Shown: positions 8,608 through 16,479 of the stretch, piece after piece | Position numbering within the stretch: the stretch's first letter is position 1 | How the letters are laid out: each line of letters starts with the position of its first letter | Assembly: GCA_038124905.1 (NCBI GenBank) | Contig: JAYPCW010000007.1 | Coordinates: 1 to 32,097 of the forward strand | Direction of reading: 5' to 3' | Origin: ATZT02 sp038124905 | GTDB lineage: Bacteria; Actinomycetota; Actinomycetes; S36-B12; UBA5976 | DNA: 32,097 bases | Notes under the pieces: generated by a model | What the model saw: only the letters and a program-made list of their open reading frames with translations | Database searches by the model: none | Told to the model about the DNA's origin: nothing | Program-made: the position numbers and the translations under genes

Positions 8608-9698
8608 CAGATTCAAAAAGAATTTTCTTACACATCGGCGTTCCTAAAACCGGAACAACCGCACTGCAAGCAGCTTTAGCAAATAGTAGAAAAGATCTAG
8701 CAAAACAGAACGTAATCTACCCATCTCAGTGGAGAAATGCTCACCATCGAGCAGCTTGGGCAGTCACCGAACGCACTTGGGGCTGGAAGGGTCGCGGTGG
8801 AACTACCACTCCAATGAAACACTGGGACAAGCTAGTAAGCGAAGCTAAAACTTCTAAAAAAGTAATACTTAGCAGTGAATTTTTTTGCGAAGCAAATCAA
8901 AACCAAGCAAACAAAATAGTCCAAGACTTAGGCAGCAGAGAATTAGAGGTTGTCATTACCTTAAGGCCCTTTGGCAAATTATTACCCTCAGCTTGGCAGC
9001 AGTATCTGAAATACGGCGTAAAGCTAACTTATGAAGAATGGCTGCAAGCAATCCTCAATGGACCAAGAGAAAAAGCCCCTACCCCAACTTTCTGGATGCG
9101 GCATGACCACCCAGTTTTAATAAAGCGATGGCTGAATTTAGTAGGCAAAGAAAACTTGAGCTTGGTGGTAGTTGATGACTCGAATCATGATTTTATTTAT
9201 CAAGCTTTTGAGCAGATCTTAGGACTTGAAGTGGGAACGCTACAAAAACGTAAAGAAAAAATCTCTAATCGCTCAATGACGCTGGCGGAAGCTGAATTCT
9301 TAAGGCAAATTAATTTACGACAGCCTGAATCATCTACTTGGGATAAGTATGAATCATTCGTTAGACGTAGCATGATGCATGAAATATTAAATACGCCAAT
9401 TGCTGAAGCAAAACCTGAAAAGGTGACTACCCCAGTTTGGGCCGCTGAAAAAGCTAATCAAATTGCCAAGCAATACTTTGATGAGATCTCCAAAATGAAC
9501 TTAAAAGTTATCGGAGAATTGGAGCACGTGGCTTTAGAAATTTCCGGGGCTGAAGAGCAACAGCTCCCCGAAACTATTTCAATTGCCACCGTTGCTATTG
9601 GAATGCAGGGCGTTCAAAAAAATGCGCTAAAACGGCTTCCCTTTAAGAGTTTAACCGCTGAAATTTCAAGGAGAATTAAAAATCGCTTGAAGCGTTAA
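8604..9698 (+). CDS. PAPS-dependent sulfotransferase-like protein
   Basis: A 364-residue protein with the 5'-phosphosulfate-binding loop PKTGTTA at 14-20 after a hydrophobic strand. A 3'-phosphate-binding candidate follows at R121 and S129 (RPFGKLLPSAWQQYLKYG region). Both fit the sulfotransferase superfamily, which moves sulfate from PAPS to a hydroxyl group. There is no signal peptide, so it is probably cytoplasmic or membrane-peripheral. The middle and C-terminal regions are not diagnostic and I cannot assign a substrate from sequence alone. The ATGA overlap with cysNC indicates coupling to PAPS synthesis, and the upstream carotenoid genes make a hydroxylated or glycosylated carotenoid a plausible acceptor. 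A lipid or cell-surface glycan is the main alternative. Confidence 0.8.
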   Translation: MTDSKRIFLHIGVPKTGTTALQAALANSRKDLAKQNVIYPSQWRNAHHRAAWAVTERTWGWKGRGGTTTPMKHWDKLVSEAKTSKKVILSSEFFCEANQNQANKIVQDLGSRELEVVITLRPFGKLLPSAWQQYLKYGVKLTYEEWLQAILNGPREKAPTPTFWMRHDHPVLIKRWLNLVGKENLSLVVVDDSNHDFIYQAFEQILGLEVGTLQKRKEKISNRSMTLAEAEFLRQINLRQPESSTWDKYESFVRRSMMHEILNTPIAEAKPEKVTTPVWAAEKANQIAKQYFDEISKMNLKVIGELEHVALEISGAEEQQLPETISIATVAIGMQGVQKNALKRLPFKSLTAEISRRIKNRLKR

Positions 9699-10103
9699 TC
9701 ACTTGGTGCCGTACCAGCCACCCTTAGGCCACCATTTCGGCGGCGGTCCTGAAACAGGTTCTTTTTGGATTCCTCGCCGGCCAAAATAAACCCAAAGTGA
9801 AATTGTAAAAACAATCATTGAAAAACCAAATAAGACATCTTCCATAGGTGCAAAAAATAGTCTGCCATCGCCAATTAAGGGAGGTCGATTGGTGAGATAT
9901 TCTCCACTGCCAATCAAAATTTCTGGGTTGTAAGTAACGATCAGAAATCCAGTTAAAACTCCATTTGTGAGAAACTGAAAAAATAAAACAATCGAATAAG
10001 AAAGCCAAAACAACTTAAGTTTAAGAACATAAGTCTTCAGTATCACAAAATCAAGCAATAGGGCAATCGCGATATAAATTAAAGCAATTTGTAGGTAAGT
10101 CAT
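9699..10103 (-). CDS. crtYd: Lycopene cyclase domain subunit, CrtYd type
   Basis: A 134-residue membrane protein with about three hydrophobic helices and the conserved PMED-x2-FGF motif at 86-93. It is the second half of the actinobacterial heterodimeric lycopene cyclase. Together with CrtYc it forms beta- or epsilon-type rings on lycopene, or cyclises C50 precursors in C50 producers. The start overlaps the crtYc stop by four bases (ATGA), as expected for a complex made in equal amounts. Its stop directly abuts the convergent sulfotransferase stop. Ring type cannot be read from sequence. No elongase of the LbtA/CrtEb kind is visible in the window, so C40 products are more likely. Confidence 0.87.
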   Translation of the reverse strand: MTYLQIALIYIAIALLLDFVILKTYVLKLKLFWLSYSIVLFFQFLTNGVLTGFLIVTYNPEILIGSGEYLTNRPPLIGDGRLFFAPMEDVLFGFSMIVFTISLWVYFGRRGIQKEPVSGPPPKWWPKGGWYGTK

Positions 10104-10432
10104 AGCTTCTCACCCGGCACCGACTCTTTTTTAATAGAGCGAACTGCTTCAAAGGTAAGTAAGGAGGCAATCGGAACAAAAATAAAAAATAATAATTCTT
10201 CGATAGGTAAGAAATTAAAAATTATGAGTCCCGAAGTCAAAACATCATTAAAATACCAATGATCGTTGATAATTGCGTACCAGTCCCAAAGGGTCATCGC
10301 TAAAACCACAGGAACAATTGTCAAAAAAAGACGTCTAAATTTTTGCCAAACTCTTGCTTTCAAAACCACTTCTAATAAAAAAGTTGCTAAAAATATAAAG
10401 AGCAAGACCCCTAGGTAAGAAAATTGCCCCAT
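10100..10432 (-). CDS. crtYc: Lycopene cyclase domain subunit, CrtYc type
   Basis: A 110-residue protein with three hydrophobic helices and the PIEE-LLFF motif at 76-83, the counterpart of the PMED motif in CrtYd. It is the first half of the split lycopene cyclase. It begins nine bases downstream of the Rpf-like gene stop and overlaps crtYd by four bases, so all three may be on one transcript. It is oriented opposite to crtE-I-B and converges with the sulfotransferase. Transcription of cyclase and early-pathway genes may therefore be independent. Confidence 0.87.
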   Translation of the reverse strand: MGQFSYLGVLLFIFLATFLLEVVLKARVWQKFRRLFLTIVPVVLAMTLWDWYAIINDHWYFNDVLTSGLIIFNFLPIEELLFFIFVPIASLLTFEAVRSIKKESVPGEKL

Positions 10433-10441
10433 GAAGGTATC

Positions 10442-11143
10442 TTAGTAATTCCAAGGCTTCCAGCCGCGAGCAATCCAACCGCGATAAGCAACTAAATCCT
10501 GTTCGGCACAACTGGCTTTGTCTGGCCGCTTTGCAAATTTTTTACCACCATAACTAGCCCAGAAGTTTTTATCCATCTGCCATCTGCCGCGATACTTTCC
10601 GGTTCGATTTACCGCTTTACACCTACGGTTTGATTCTCGCTTAGCGATAAATTTTGTAAAAGGTGCTGCTTGCCACGCTTCAAAGCTCACAGCCTCCCGG
10701 GCTGCTCGAGACTTTCGGGTGCCATTAATTAGAGTCACATCCCCCATAGCTCGAAAGCGCTGTCGAGTGGCAGCTTTCGAGTTCTTCTTTTTAGCTTTCG
10801 GTTTTGCTTTTGGTTTTACCTCTTCAACTACCGACGCCTCACCCATAATTGCTTTATAGCCCGCAGGCCCAATACTGGTTCCATCTGAGCGATCACCGTG
10901 GGAAGAATAAAACTCACTAACTGCTTTGGTGGTCTGCGGTCCGTACTTACCATTAGCTGGAGATATTGAATAACCCAAGCGAATCAAGGCTTCTTGCACT
11001 TCTTTTACGTACTCGTTTTGAGCTCCCACTGACAGATTTTCTTGCCCGGGATAGTCGTTGCCATGAGCTACTGGGACCAAGTAGAACGAGAAAACGCTCG
11101 CAATCGCCAAACTAGCAACAAAGCTTCTAATTCGCAGTTTCAC
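10442..11143 (-). CDS. Secreted peptidoglycan-binding / Rpf-like lysozyme-fold protein
   Basis: A 233-residue exported protein. Residues 1-28 look like a signal peptide. Residues about 38-100 form a PG_binding_1 domain (repetitive VQEALIRLGYSI and NGKYGPQT elements). A Lys/Ala/Pro-rich linker spans about 106-125. Residues about 150-233 resemble the transglycosylase-like domain of resuscitation-promoting factors, with a candidate catalytic Glu at 170 (KRESN), the YRGRWQM segment and FWASYGG. Two cysteines (175 and 212) could form a disulfide, but they are not placed as in classic Rpf proteins. It probably binds or cleaves peptidoglycan outside the membrane. It sits between ogt and crtYc on the same strand. 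Confidence 0.78.
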   Translation of the reverse strand: MKLRIRSFVASLAIASVFSFYLVPVAHGNDYPGQENLSVGAQNEYVKEVQEALIRLGYSISPANGKYGPQTTKAVSEFYSSHGDRSDGTSIGPAGYKAIMGEASVVEEVKPKAKPKAKKKNSKAATRQRFRAMGDVTLINGTRKSRAAREAVSFEAWQAAPFTKFIAKRESNRRCKAVNRTGKYRGRWQMDKNFWASYGGKKFAKRPDKASCAEQDLVAYRGWIARGWKPWNY

Positions 11144-11191
11144 CTAATTGAGGCTACCAAAAAACCAGATAACCCCCGGTATTTCTTAAGG

Positions 11192-11680
11192 TTAAATTGC
11201 GCCTTCGTGCTGCAAAATCGCCATTTTTAAAGAGTTTCCAAATGCATAGTTACCTATCTCACCTGTAGCTTTGATAATTCTGTGGCAAGGAACAAAGGGT
11301 GCCAGCTTGTTATTGGCACAAGCGCTCGCAGCAGCTCTCACTGCATTTGGGTTGATGCTTTTGGCTGCGAGTTGTGTATAACTTAGAGTTTTACCAGCAG
11401 GCACCTTTCGCATCGCCATAAAGCAACTTTGCTTAAATTCGCTCCCTGGCTGAGTTGCCGGGATTTTTCTTAAGGCAGCTAAATCTTTATCTTGCCACCC
11501 CTCCAAGGCCTCGGCCACTAAAAAAAGTTCTTTATCTTGGATGAGCTTGGTATCTGGAAATTCTTTTTTAAGAATCTCTTGACTCTTGAAAAAGCCGCTT
11601 CTAATTACCTCTTGGGTTTCATCCTCAACTACAACCGTTAGCGGACCGAATTTTGTCTTGAACTCCCTATAAATAAGCAC
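11192..11680 (-). CDS. ogt: Methylated-DNA--protein-cysteine methyltransferase
   Basis: A 162-residue suicide repair enzyme that transfers the alkyl group from O6-alkylguanine to its own cysteine. The active-site PCHRII motif places the acceptor cysteine at residue 132, followed by the EIGNYAFG-x3-K segment. The helix-turn-helix and Arg-finger region precede it (VRAAASACANN, about 114-124). The length fits the Ogt/MGMT family; an Ada fusion is absent. The start shares one base with the stop of the LytR_C gene upstream. The symbol ogt is by family, since mgt/ogt naming varies between genomes. Confidence 0.92.
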   Translation of the reverse strand: MLIYREFKTKFGPLTVVVEDETQEVIRSGFFKSQEILKKEFPDTKLIQDKELFLVAEALEGWQDKDLAALRKIPATQPGSEFKQSCFMAMRKVPAGKTLSYTQLAAKSINPNAVRAAASACANNKLAPFVPCHRIIKATGEIGNYAFGNSLKMAILQHEGAI

Positions 11681-12132
11681 TATTGCTCACTCCTGGCTAA
11701 CGCTGGCTCCGCGAAATCTGCACCAATAACCACCGTGACAAAAAGTCGAGATTCAAAACTTTGAGCAGGAGTTCTTTTGTTGATTTGAAGTAATTTCGCC
11801 AATTCGTAGGCGGCTTGAGAAGCTTCTGGGTGATAGATGATTTCTGAGACTTGATAATTTCTAGTTGGAGCGTTGCCGATTCTCGCTACGTAGAGTTGAT
11901 TGGACTCTAGAAATTCTTGAGTTTTTGCTGCCATTCCGTCTTTCAAGGAACCATTAAGCACCGTGACTACTAACTGATTCATTTTCACTACTTGCAAAGT
12001 TTCTTTTACTTCCGGAGCTTCTTCTTCAACCAAGGCTTGTGGCTGTTCCTCAGGCCAAAAGTATGAAACGGTGAGCGAGATAAGTAACACGAAAAACGTG
12101 ATCCAAATCAAGATCTGATTGGTACGTGACAT
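11680..12132 (-). CDS. Membrane-anchored LytR_C-domain protein
   Basis: A 150-residue protein with an N-terminal membrane helix (about residues 7-26), an acidic stretch (about 36-44) and a LytR_C-type domain from about residue 54 (VVTVLNGS ... YHPEASQAAYELAKLL). Such domains are found at the C-terminus of LytR-CpsA-Psr cell-wall ligases or alone in actinobacteria, with the domain outside the membrane. The catalytic LCP domain is absent, so it is not a ligase by itself. It sits four bases downstream of the DAHP synthase stop and overlaps the methyltransferase start by one base. The exact role is unknown; cell-envelope assembly is a reasonable guess. Confidence 0.78.
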   Translation of the reverse strand: MSRTNQILIWITFFVLLISLTVSYFWPEEQPQALVEEEAPEVKETLQVVKMNQLVVTVLNGSLKDGMAAKTQEFLESNQLYVARIGNAPTRNYQVSEIIYHPEASQAAYELAKLLQINKRTPAQSFESRLFVTVVIGADFAEPALARSEQ

Positions 12133-12135
12133 TGT

Positions 12136-13452
12136 TCAGTCAGAAAGCATGTCAGAGACTTGGAAGGCAAGCTCTAAGGCTTGCACCCGGTTAAGCCTTG
12201 GGTCGCAAGCTGTCTCATAGCGTTGAGGCAAGTCCTGCTCCATTACGCCAGAAATTCCGCCGATACATTCAGTAACATCATCGCCCGTTAGTTCGATATG
12301 CATACCGCCTGGGTGAGTTCCCAGTTTTTTATGCACGTTAAAAAATCCCTTTACCTCAGCTAATACATCTTCGTACTCGCGAGTTTTGTGACCAGATGCG
12401 GCTTCACGAGTATTACCATGCATCGGATCACAGACCCAAATTACTGGATGCTGGGTGTTTTCAACCGCTTCAACAATTGCTGGCAACTTCTCTTCAACAT
12501 TTTGATAACCCATTCGACTAATTAAAGTTAAACGACCTGGAGTTTTTTCTGGATCCAAGCGCTTAACCATTTCAACTACTGCCTTTGGGTCTGCTGTTGG
12601 TCCAACTTTTATACCAATTGGATTTCTGATGGATTCTACAAATTTAATATGCGCGCCATTTGGTTCACGAGTTCGCTCGCCAACCCAAAGAAAATGTGCA
12701 CTGGTGTCGTAATACCTGCCAGTTGTTGGGTCGAGTCGAGTTAAGGCTTTTTCGTAATCCAATAAAAGCGCCTCGTGTGCCGTAAAAAATTCCACACTAC
12801 GAAATTCAACTGGATCTGCGCCGCAGGCATGCATAAATTGCAATGCCCGGTCGATATCTTCAGCGGTCTGTTCATAACGTTTACCAGCGCTAAAACCTGA
12901 AACAAAATCTCGATTCCATGCGTGAACCATTCTTAAATCAGCTGAACCGTCTTGGGTAAAAGATCTAATTAGGTTCAAAGTTGCATTTGAGGCACGATAA
13001 GCGCGAACTAATCTTTGTGGATCCGGTTGCCTAGCTTCAGGAGTAAAGGCCACATCGTTAATCGCATCGCCGCGATAAGAAGGAAGCTCAATTGAGTTTA
13101 TTTTTTCGACACCACTTGAACGCGGCTTAAAATATTGACCGGCCATTCGACCAACTTTTACTACTGGCATCTTTGCGCCATAAGTGAGAACTACTGCCAT
13201 CTGTAAAACTGTTCGCAATCGAGCCCGAACGGAATCTGCAGTATTGGCAGCAAAAGTTTCTGCGCAATCTCCTCCCGTTAAAAAGAAAGCCTCGCCACGG
13301 CTCACATCTGCTAGGCGTTGTGTTAAAAGATCAGCTTCTGAGGCAAAAACCAGGGGAGGCAGGGATTTGAGCTCGTCAACTGCCACCTGCAGCGCTGCTT
13401 GATCTGGCCAAATTGGCTGCTGCTTGGCTTCGACTTGGGTTGAAGTGCTCAC
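12136..13452 (-). CDS. aroG: Class II 3-deoxy-D-arabino-heptulosonate 7-phosphate (DAHP) synthase
   Basis: A 438-residue class II (plant/mycobacterial-type) DAHP synthase that joins phosphoenolpyruvate and erythrose 4-phosphate in the first step of the shikimate pathway. Diagnostic pieces are TGGDCAE with the metal-ligand cysteine near residue 62, the VKVGRMAGQYFKPRS segment, WVGERTR, KVGPT, and CDPMHGN near the C-terminal third. The length is slightly shorter than mycobacterial AroG; extra N-terminal regulatory helices may be reduced. It is separated from pfk by 43 bases and followed closely by the LytR_C gene. Its proximity to trpD matches the usual actinobacterial aromatic-amino-acid neighbourhood. 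Confidence 0.96.
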   Translation of the reverse strand: MSTSTQVEAKQQPIWPDQAALQVAVDELKSLPPLVFASEADLLTQRLADVSRGEAFFLTGGDCAETFAANTADSVRARLRTVLQMAVVLTYGAKMPVVKVGRMAGQYFKPRSSGVEKINSIELPSYRGDAINDVAFTPEARQPDPQRLVRAYRASNATLNLIRSFTQDGSADLRMVHAWNRDFVSGFSAGKRYEQTAEDIDRALQFMHACGADPVEFRSVEFFTAHEALLLDYEKALTRLDPTTGRYYDTSAHFLWVGERTREPNGAHIKFVESIRNPIGIKVGPTADPKAVVEMVKRLDPEKTPGRLTLISRMGYQNVEEKLPAIVEAVENTQHPVIWVCDPMHGNTREAASGHKTREYEDVLAEVKGFFNVHKKLGTHPGGMHIELTGDDVTECIGGISGVMEQDLPQRYETACDPRLNRVQALELAFQVSDMLSD

Positions 13453-13495
13453 ACCCCTAATTTAGGCGATTGCTGTTTCTTTGTTACTGGTGAGG

Positions 13496-14524
13496 TTAGG
13501 CCCCAAAAAAGGCTTTCGCCTCGTCGTAACGAGAAGTCGGCACGGTCTTCAAAACACCAGTTGCACTTTCTAATGGAACCAAGACCACATCTGTGCCATG
13601 CAAAGCAACCATTTGCCCAAACTGCTTTTGTTTAACCGCATCTGCTGCTTTGAGTCCAAGGCGCGCACCCAAGTTGCGATCGAAGGCAACTGGGCTTCCC
13701 CCTCGTTGCAAATGACCTAAAACCACGCTGCGAGTTTCAAAGCCAGTCAGATCTTCAATTCGCTTTGCTAGTGCTTCACCAACGCCAGAGAGCTTCACGT
13801 GGCCGAAAGCATCTAAAGAAGCATCTTTTGTTACCAGATCACCTTCAGTTGAAAGCGCACCTTCAGCGACTACCACAATGGCATACCTGTCTCGGGCATA
13901 TCTTTCTTTGACCCAGCTGACAACTTGATTGATGTCGTATTTTTCTTCTGGAATCAAAGTAACAGCCGCGTCTGCACTCATTCCAGTTTCTAACGCAATC
14001 CATCCAGCGTGACGACCCATAACTTCTACTACCAAAACTCGATGATGAGAGCGAGCGGTGGTATGCAAGCGATCGACAGCTTCTGAGGCAATGGCTACTG
14101 AAGTTTGAAAGCCGAAAGTGTAATCCGTGTTTGAAAGGTCATTATCAATTGTTTTTGGTACTCCAATTACCTTGAAGTCATGCTTATGTAATTCTGTTGC
14201 TACACCTAGTGTGTCTTCGCCACCAATAGCAACGAGCGCGTCAATATTGAATTTCTTTAAATTCTCTTCGATTTGAGCCACACCGTTTTCAATTTTTATC
14301 GGATTGGTGCGAGAGGATCCTAGAATTGTCCCTCCACGATCATGAATATAAGCAACATCAGCTAAACCAATTGGCTTCGTTAAACCTTCAAGCGGCCCCT
14401 TCCAGCCATCCAAGAACCCCACAAACTCGTAGCCATATTTTTTAATTCCTTGGGTAACGACACCTTTGATTACGTTGTTTAAACCTGGCGCATCGCCACC
14501 ACCAGTTAACATTCCTACGCGCAT
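13496..14524 (-). CDS. pfkA: 6-phosphofructokinase, probably pyrophosphate-dependent
   Basis: A 342-residue phosphofructokinase with GGGDAPGLN at 8-16, the phosphoryl-donor motif GGEDT at 101-105 and the catalytic PKTIDND at 123-129, where Asp127 is the expected base. Two residues used to tell donor type are clear. Position 104 is Asp and position 124 is Lys, the combination seen in pyrophosphate-dependent enzymes; classic ATP enzymes have Gly at both. The enzyme would phosphorylate fructose 6-phosphate reversibly in glycolysis. The start is supported by AAGGAGAT eight bases upstream, inside the end of plsC. PPi dependence is inferred from family knowledge; some actinobacterial relatives with mixed residues use ATP. 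Confidence 0.93.
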   Translation of the reverse strand: MRVGMLTGGGDAPGLNNVIKGVVTQGIKKYGYEFVGFLDGWKGPLEGLTKPIGLADVAYIHDRGGTILGSSRTNPIKIENGVAQIEENLKKFNIDALVAIGGEDTLGVATELHKHDFKVIGVPKTIDNDLSNTDYTFGFQTSVAIASEAVDRLHTTARSHHRVLVVEVMGRHAGWIALETGMSADAAVTLIPEEKYDINQVVSWVKERYARDRYAIVVVAEGALSTEGDLVTKDASLDAFGHVKLSGVGEALAKRIEDLTGFETRSVVLGHLQRGGSPVAFDRNLGARLGLKAADAVKQKQFGQMVALHGTDVVLVPLESATGVLKTVPTSRYDEAKAFFGA

Positions 14525-14525
14525 G

Positions 14526-15248
14526 CTAATTATCTCCTTCTTTATTTAATTCATCTTGAATTCTCTTGCCTTTTTTTAAAATTTCTTTTGCGTTAGAAGC
14601 GTAAATATCCACATACTCCTGGCCCGATAATTTGTGGATCGCCTGCATGATTTCGTTGGTCACTTTTCGCAAAACTTCAACATTTTTTGCCTCTCCATAG
14701 TATTGCGAAAAATCAAGTGGCTTTCCAAAACGCACGCCAACGCGGCCAAGGTTAGGTATCGCTTGTCCCGGAGGTTGTATTTCGTAGGTGCCAATCATTG
14801 CCACCGGAATCACTGGCACTTTTGCTTCGAGCGCCATGCGTGCAACTCCAGTTCTACCGCGGTACAAACGACCATCGGGCGCCCTGGTCCCCTCTGGGTA
14901 AATTCCCAGAAACTTACCGTCATTCAAGATTTTTATAGCAGTATTAAGTGCCGACTCAGCTGCAGAACCACCTGCACGATCAACTGGAACTTGGCCTACA
15001 CCATTAAAAAATAACTTAGTAAAAAATCCTCTGATTCCCTTACCTCGCCAATAATCAATTTTTGCTAAAAAGGTTATTTTTCTTCTAACTACTAAGGGCA
15101 GAAAGATTGAGTCTGAAAAAGAAATATGGTTGGAAGCAAAAATTGCTGCACCTTTTTTAGGAATATTTTTTTTGCCCTGCACCCAAGGGCGAAAAAACAA
15201 ATGCAAGGGAACCCACAAGATCACAAATTTTACGAAAAAGTAGAACAA
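14526..15248 (-). CDS. plsC: 1-acyl-sn-glycerol-3-phosphate acyltransferase
   Basis: A 240-residue PlsC-family acyltransferase that makes phosphatidic acid from lysophosphatidic acid at the membrane. The NHISFSD block gives the catalytic H-x4-D pair (His41, Asp46), and the substrate-binding PEGTR block is at 118-122. A hydrophobic N-terminus (about 1-20) fits membrane association. It lies between pimB' and pfk on the same strand. The neighbouring phosphatidylinositol mannosyltransferase gives a phospholipid context; an acylating role on PI-mannosides cannot be excluded. Confidence 0.9.
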   Translation of the reverse strand: MFYFFVKFVILWVPLHLFFRPWVQGKKNIPKKGAAIFASNHISFSDSIFLPLVVRRKITFLAKIDYWRGKGIRGFFTKLFFNGVGQVPVDRAGGSAAESALNTAIKILNDGKFLGIYPEGTRAPDGRLYRGRTGVARMALEAKVPVIPVAMIGTYEIQPPGQAIPNLGRVGVRFGKPLDFSQYYGEAKNVEVLRKVTNEIMQAIHKLSGQEYVDIYASNAKEILKKGKRIQDELNKEGDN

Positions 15249-15317
15249 GTTTTCATCCCATCTGGTGCTTTGTCTGATCAGACTCTATTCATGAAGCCAA
15301 TTCTAAGGTGGATGGCC

Positions 15318-16448
15318 TTAAGAAACTTCTAGTAATTGTTTTAATTGCTCCCGGCGGCTAGCCCATTGCCAATTTTTTACCACCCAATCTCTGCCAGTGG
15401 AGCCCATGCTCTTGGCCAAGTTGGGATTTTGCAATAACAAATCTAATTTCGCTAAGAGCTCTTCCCTTTTTTTTGGGGTAACCAAGTAGCCCGTGGCTTC
15501 GTCAATCAATGCATCAGGGACTCCGCCAGCCCTACCGCCAATTGTAGGAATGCCGCAAGCTGCTGCTTCTAAGAAAACCATTCCTAAGCCTTCTACGTCC
15601 AAACCAAAATTCCTTGTTCGATTGGGCATCGCAAAAACATTACTCATTCCATAAAAAGCCGCGAGTTCTTTTTGTGTCAATGTACCTAAAAATGTAACGC
15701 TGTTTTGTAAATTCTTTGAATTAACTTTTCTAAGCAATTTTTGCTTGTAAGGCCCACCACCGCTAAACAGCAAATGTGCCGAAGGGTTTCTTTGCAAGAC
15801 TTTTGGCCAAACCTCCAACAATTCATCTTGACCTTTACGCGGCATCAAGCGAGAAGCGCAAAAAACTATTTTTTTACCGCTTAAATTATTTCTTGCGAGC
15901 AATTCATCTCGATTGGCTCGATACTGCAAATTAAAAACTGCTGTGTCTACCCCTGGGCTTAACTTTACAAATTTAGCATCACTGGGGATCAATCTTGCTA
16001 ACTTATTTTTTGTGAAATCACCTAGGTAAGTTATGAAATCTAAATCTTGAAAAGCTTTCTTTACCAACTGACGCAAAATCGGAACTCCCGCCATCCCAGC
16101 CTCATGTCCATGGGTTAACGCGCCAATTTTTTTAATGCCCGCTTTTCGCAAGGCCGGTGCCATTACTCCCAACGGGGTACTAGCTCCAAACAGAACTCGG
16201 TCACAATCAAAGCGTTTAGTAATCTCAATTGCTTCTTTTGTGCGTTTTGCTGTCGGCAAAAGAACTTTTGAGCGAACTCGAATTACTTTATAGTTTTGGG
16301 CAAGATCAAATTCTTTTGCCTTTCTCCAGTTTGAGCAATAGACAACCACCTCTTGTGGATCGAAACCTTTTAGTAATTCATAGACAAAATTTTGAATTCC
16401 GCCGGTCCGCGGTGGGAAATCATTTGTTATCACTAATAACTTTCCCAC
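15318..16448 (-). CDS. pimB: GT4 glycosyltransferase, PimB'-type phosphatidylinositol mannosyltransferase
   Basis: A 376-residue GT-B glycosyltransferase of family 4. The N-terminal TNDFPPRTGGIQN segment (8-20), the ALTHGHEAG stretch, the SPGVD turn and the C-terminal E-x7-E nucleotide-sugar motif (EGLGMVFLE) match the actinobacterial PimB' group. PimB' adds the second mannose from GDP-mannose to phosphatidylinositol monomannoside at the inner membrane face. Context supports this: trpD is upstream and plsC downstream, as around the mycobacterial gene. Other GT4 mannosyl- or glucosyltransferases remain possible. Confidence 0.78.
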   Translation of the reverse strand: MGKLLVITNDFPPRTGGIQNFVYELLKGFDPQEVVVYCSNWRKAKEFDLAQNYKVIRVRSKVLLPTAKRTKEAIEITKRFDCDRVLFGASTPLGVMAPALRKAGIKKIGALTHGHEAGMAGVPILRQLVKKAFQDLDFITYLGDFTKNKLARLIPSDAKFVKLSPGVDTAVFNLQYRANRDELLARNNLSGKKIVFCASRLMPRKGQDELLEVWPKVLQRNPSAHLLFSGGGPYKQKLLRKVNSKNLQNSVTFLGTLTQKELAAFYGMSNVFAMPNRTRNFGLDVEGLGMVFLEAAACGIPTIGGRAGGVPDALIDEATGYLVTPKKREELLAKLDLLLQNPNLAKSMGSTGRDWVVKNWQWASRREQLKQLLEVS

Positions 16449-16479
16449 TAGTGCCCCACTTTCAATTCTCTTTTAAGCC

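Noticed and set aside
14634..15014. 126-codon plus-strand open frame opposite plsC
   Set aside because: The plsC catalytic motifs on the minus strand show which strand is coding; this frame has no family features.
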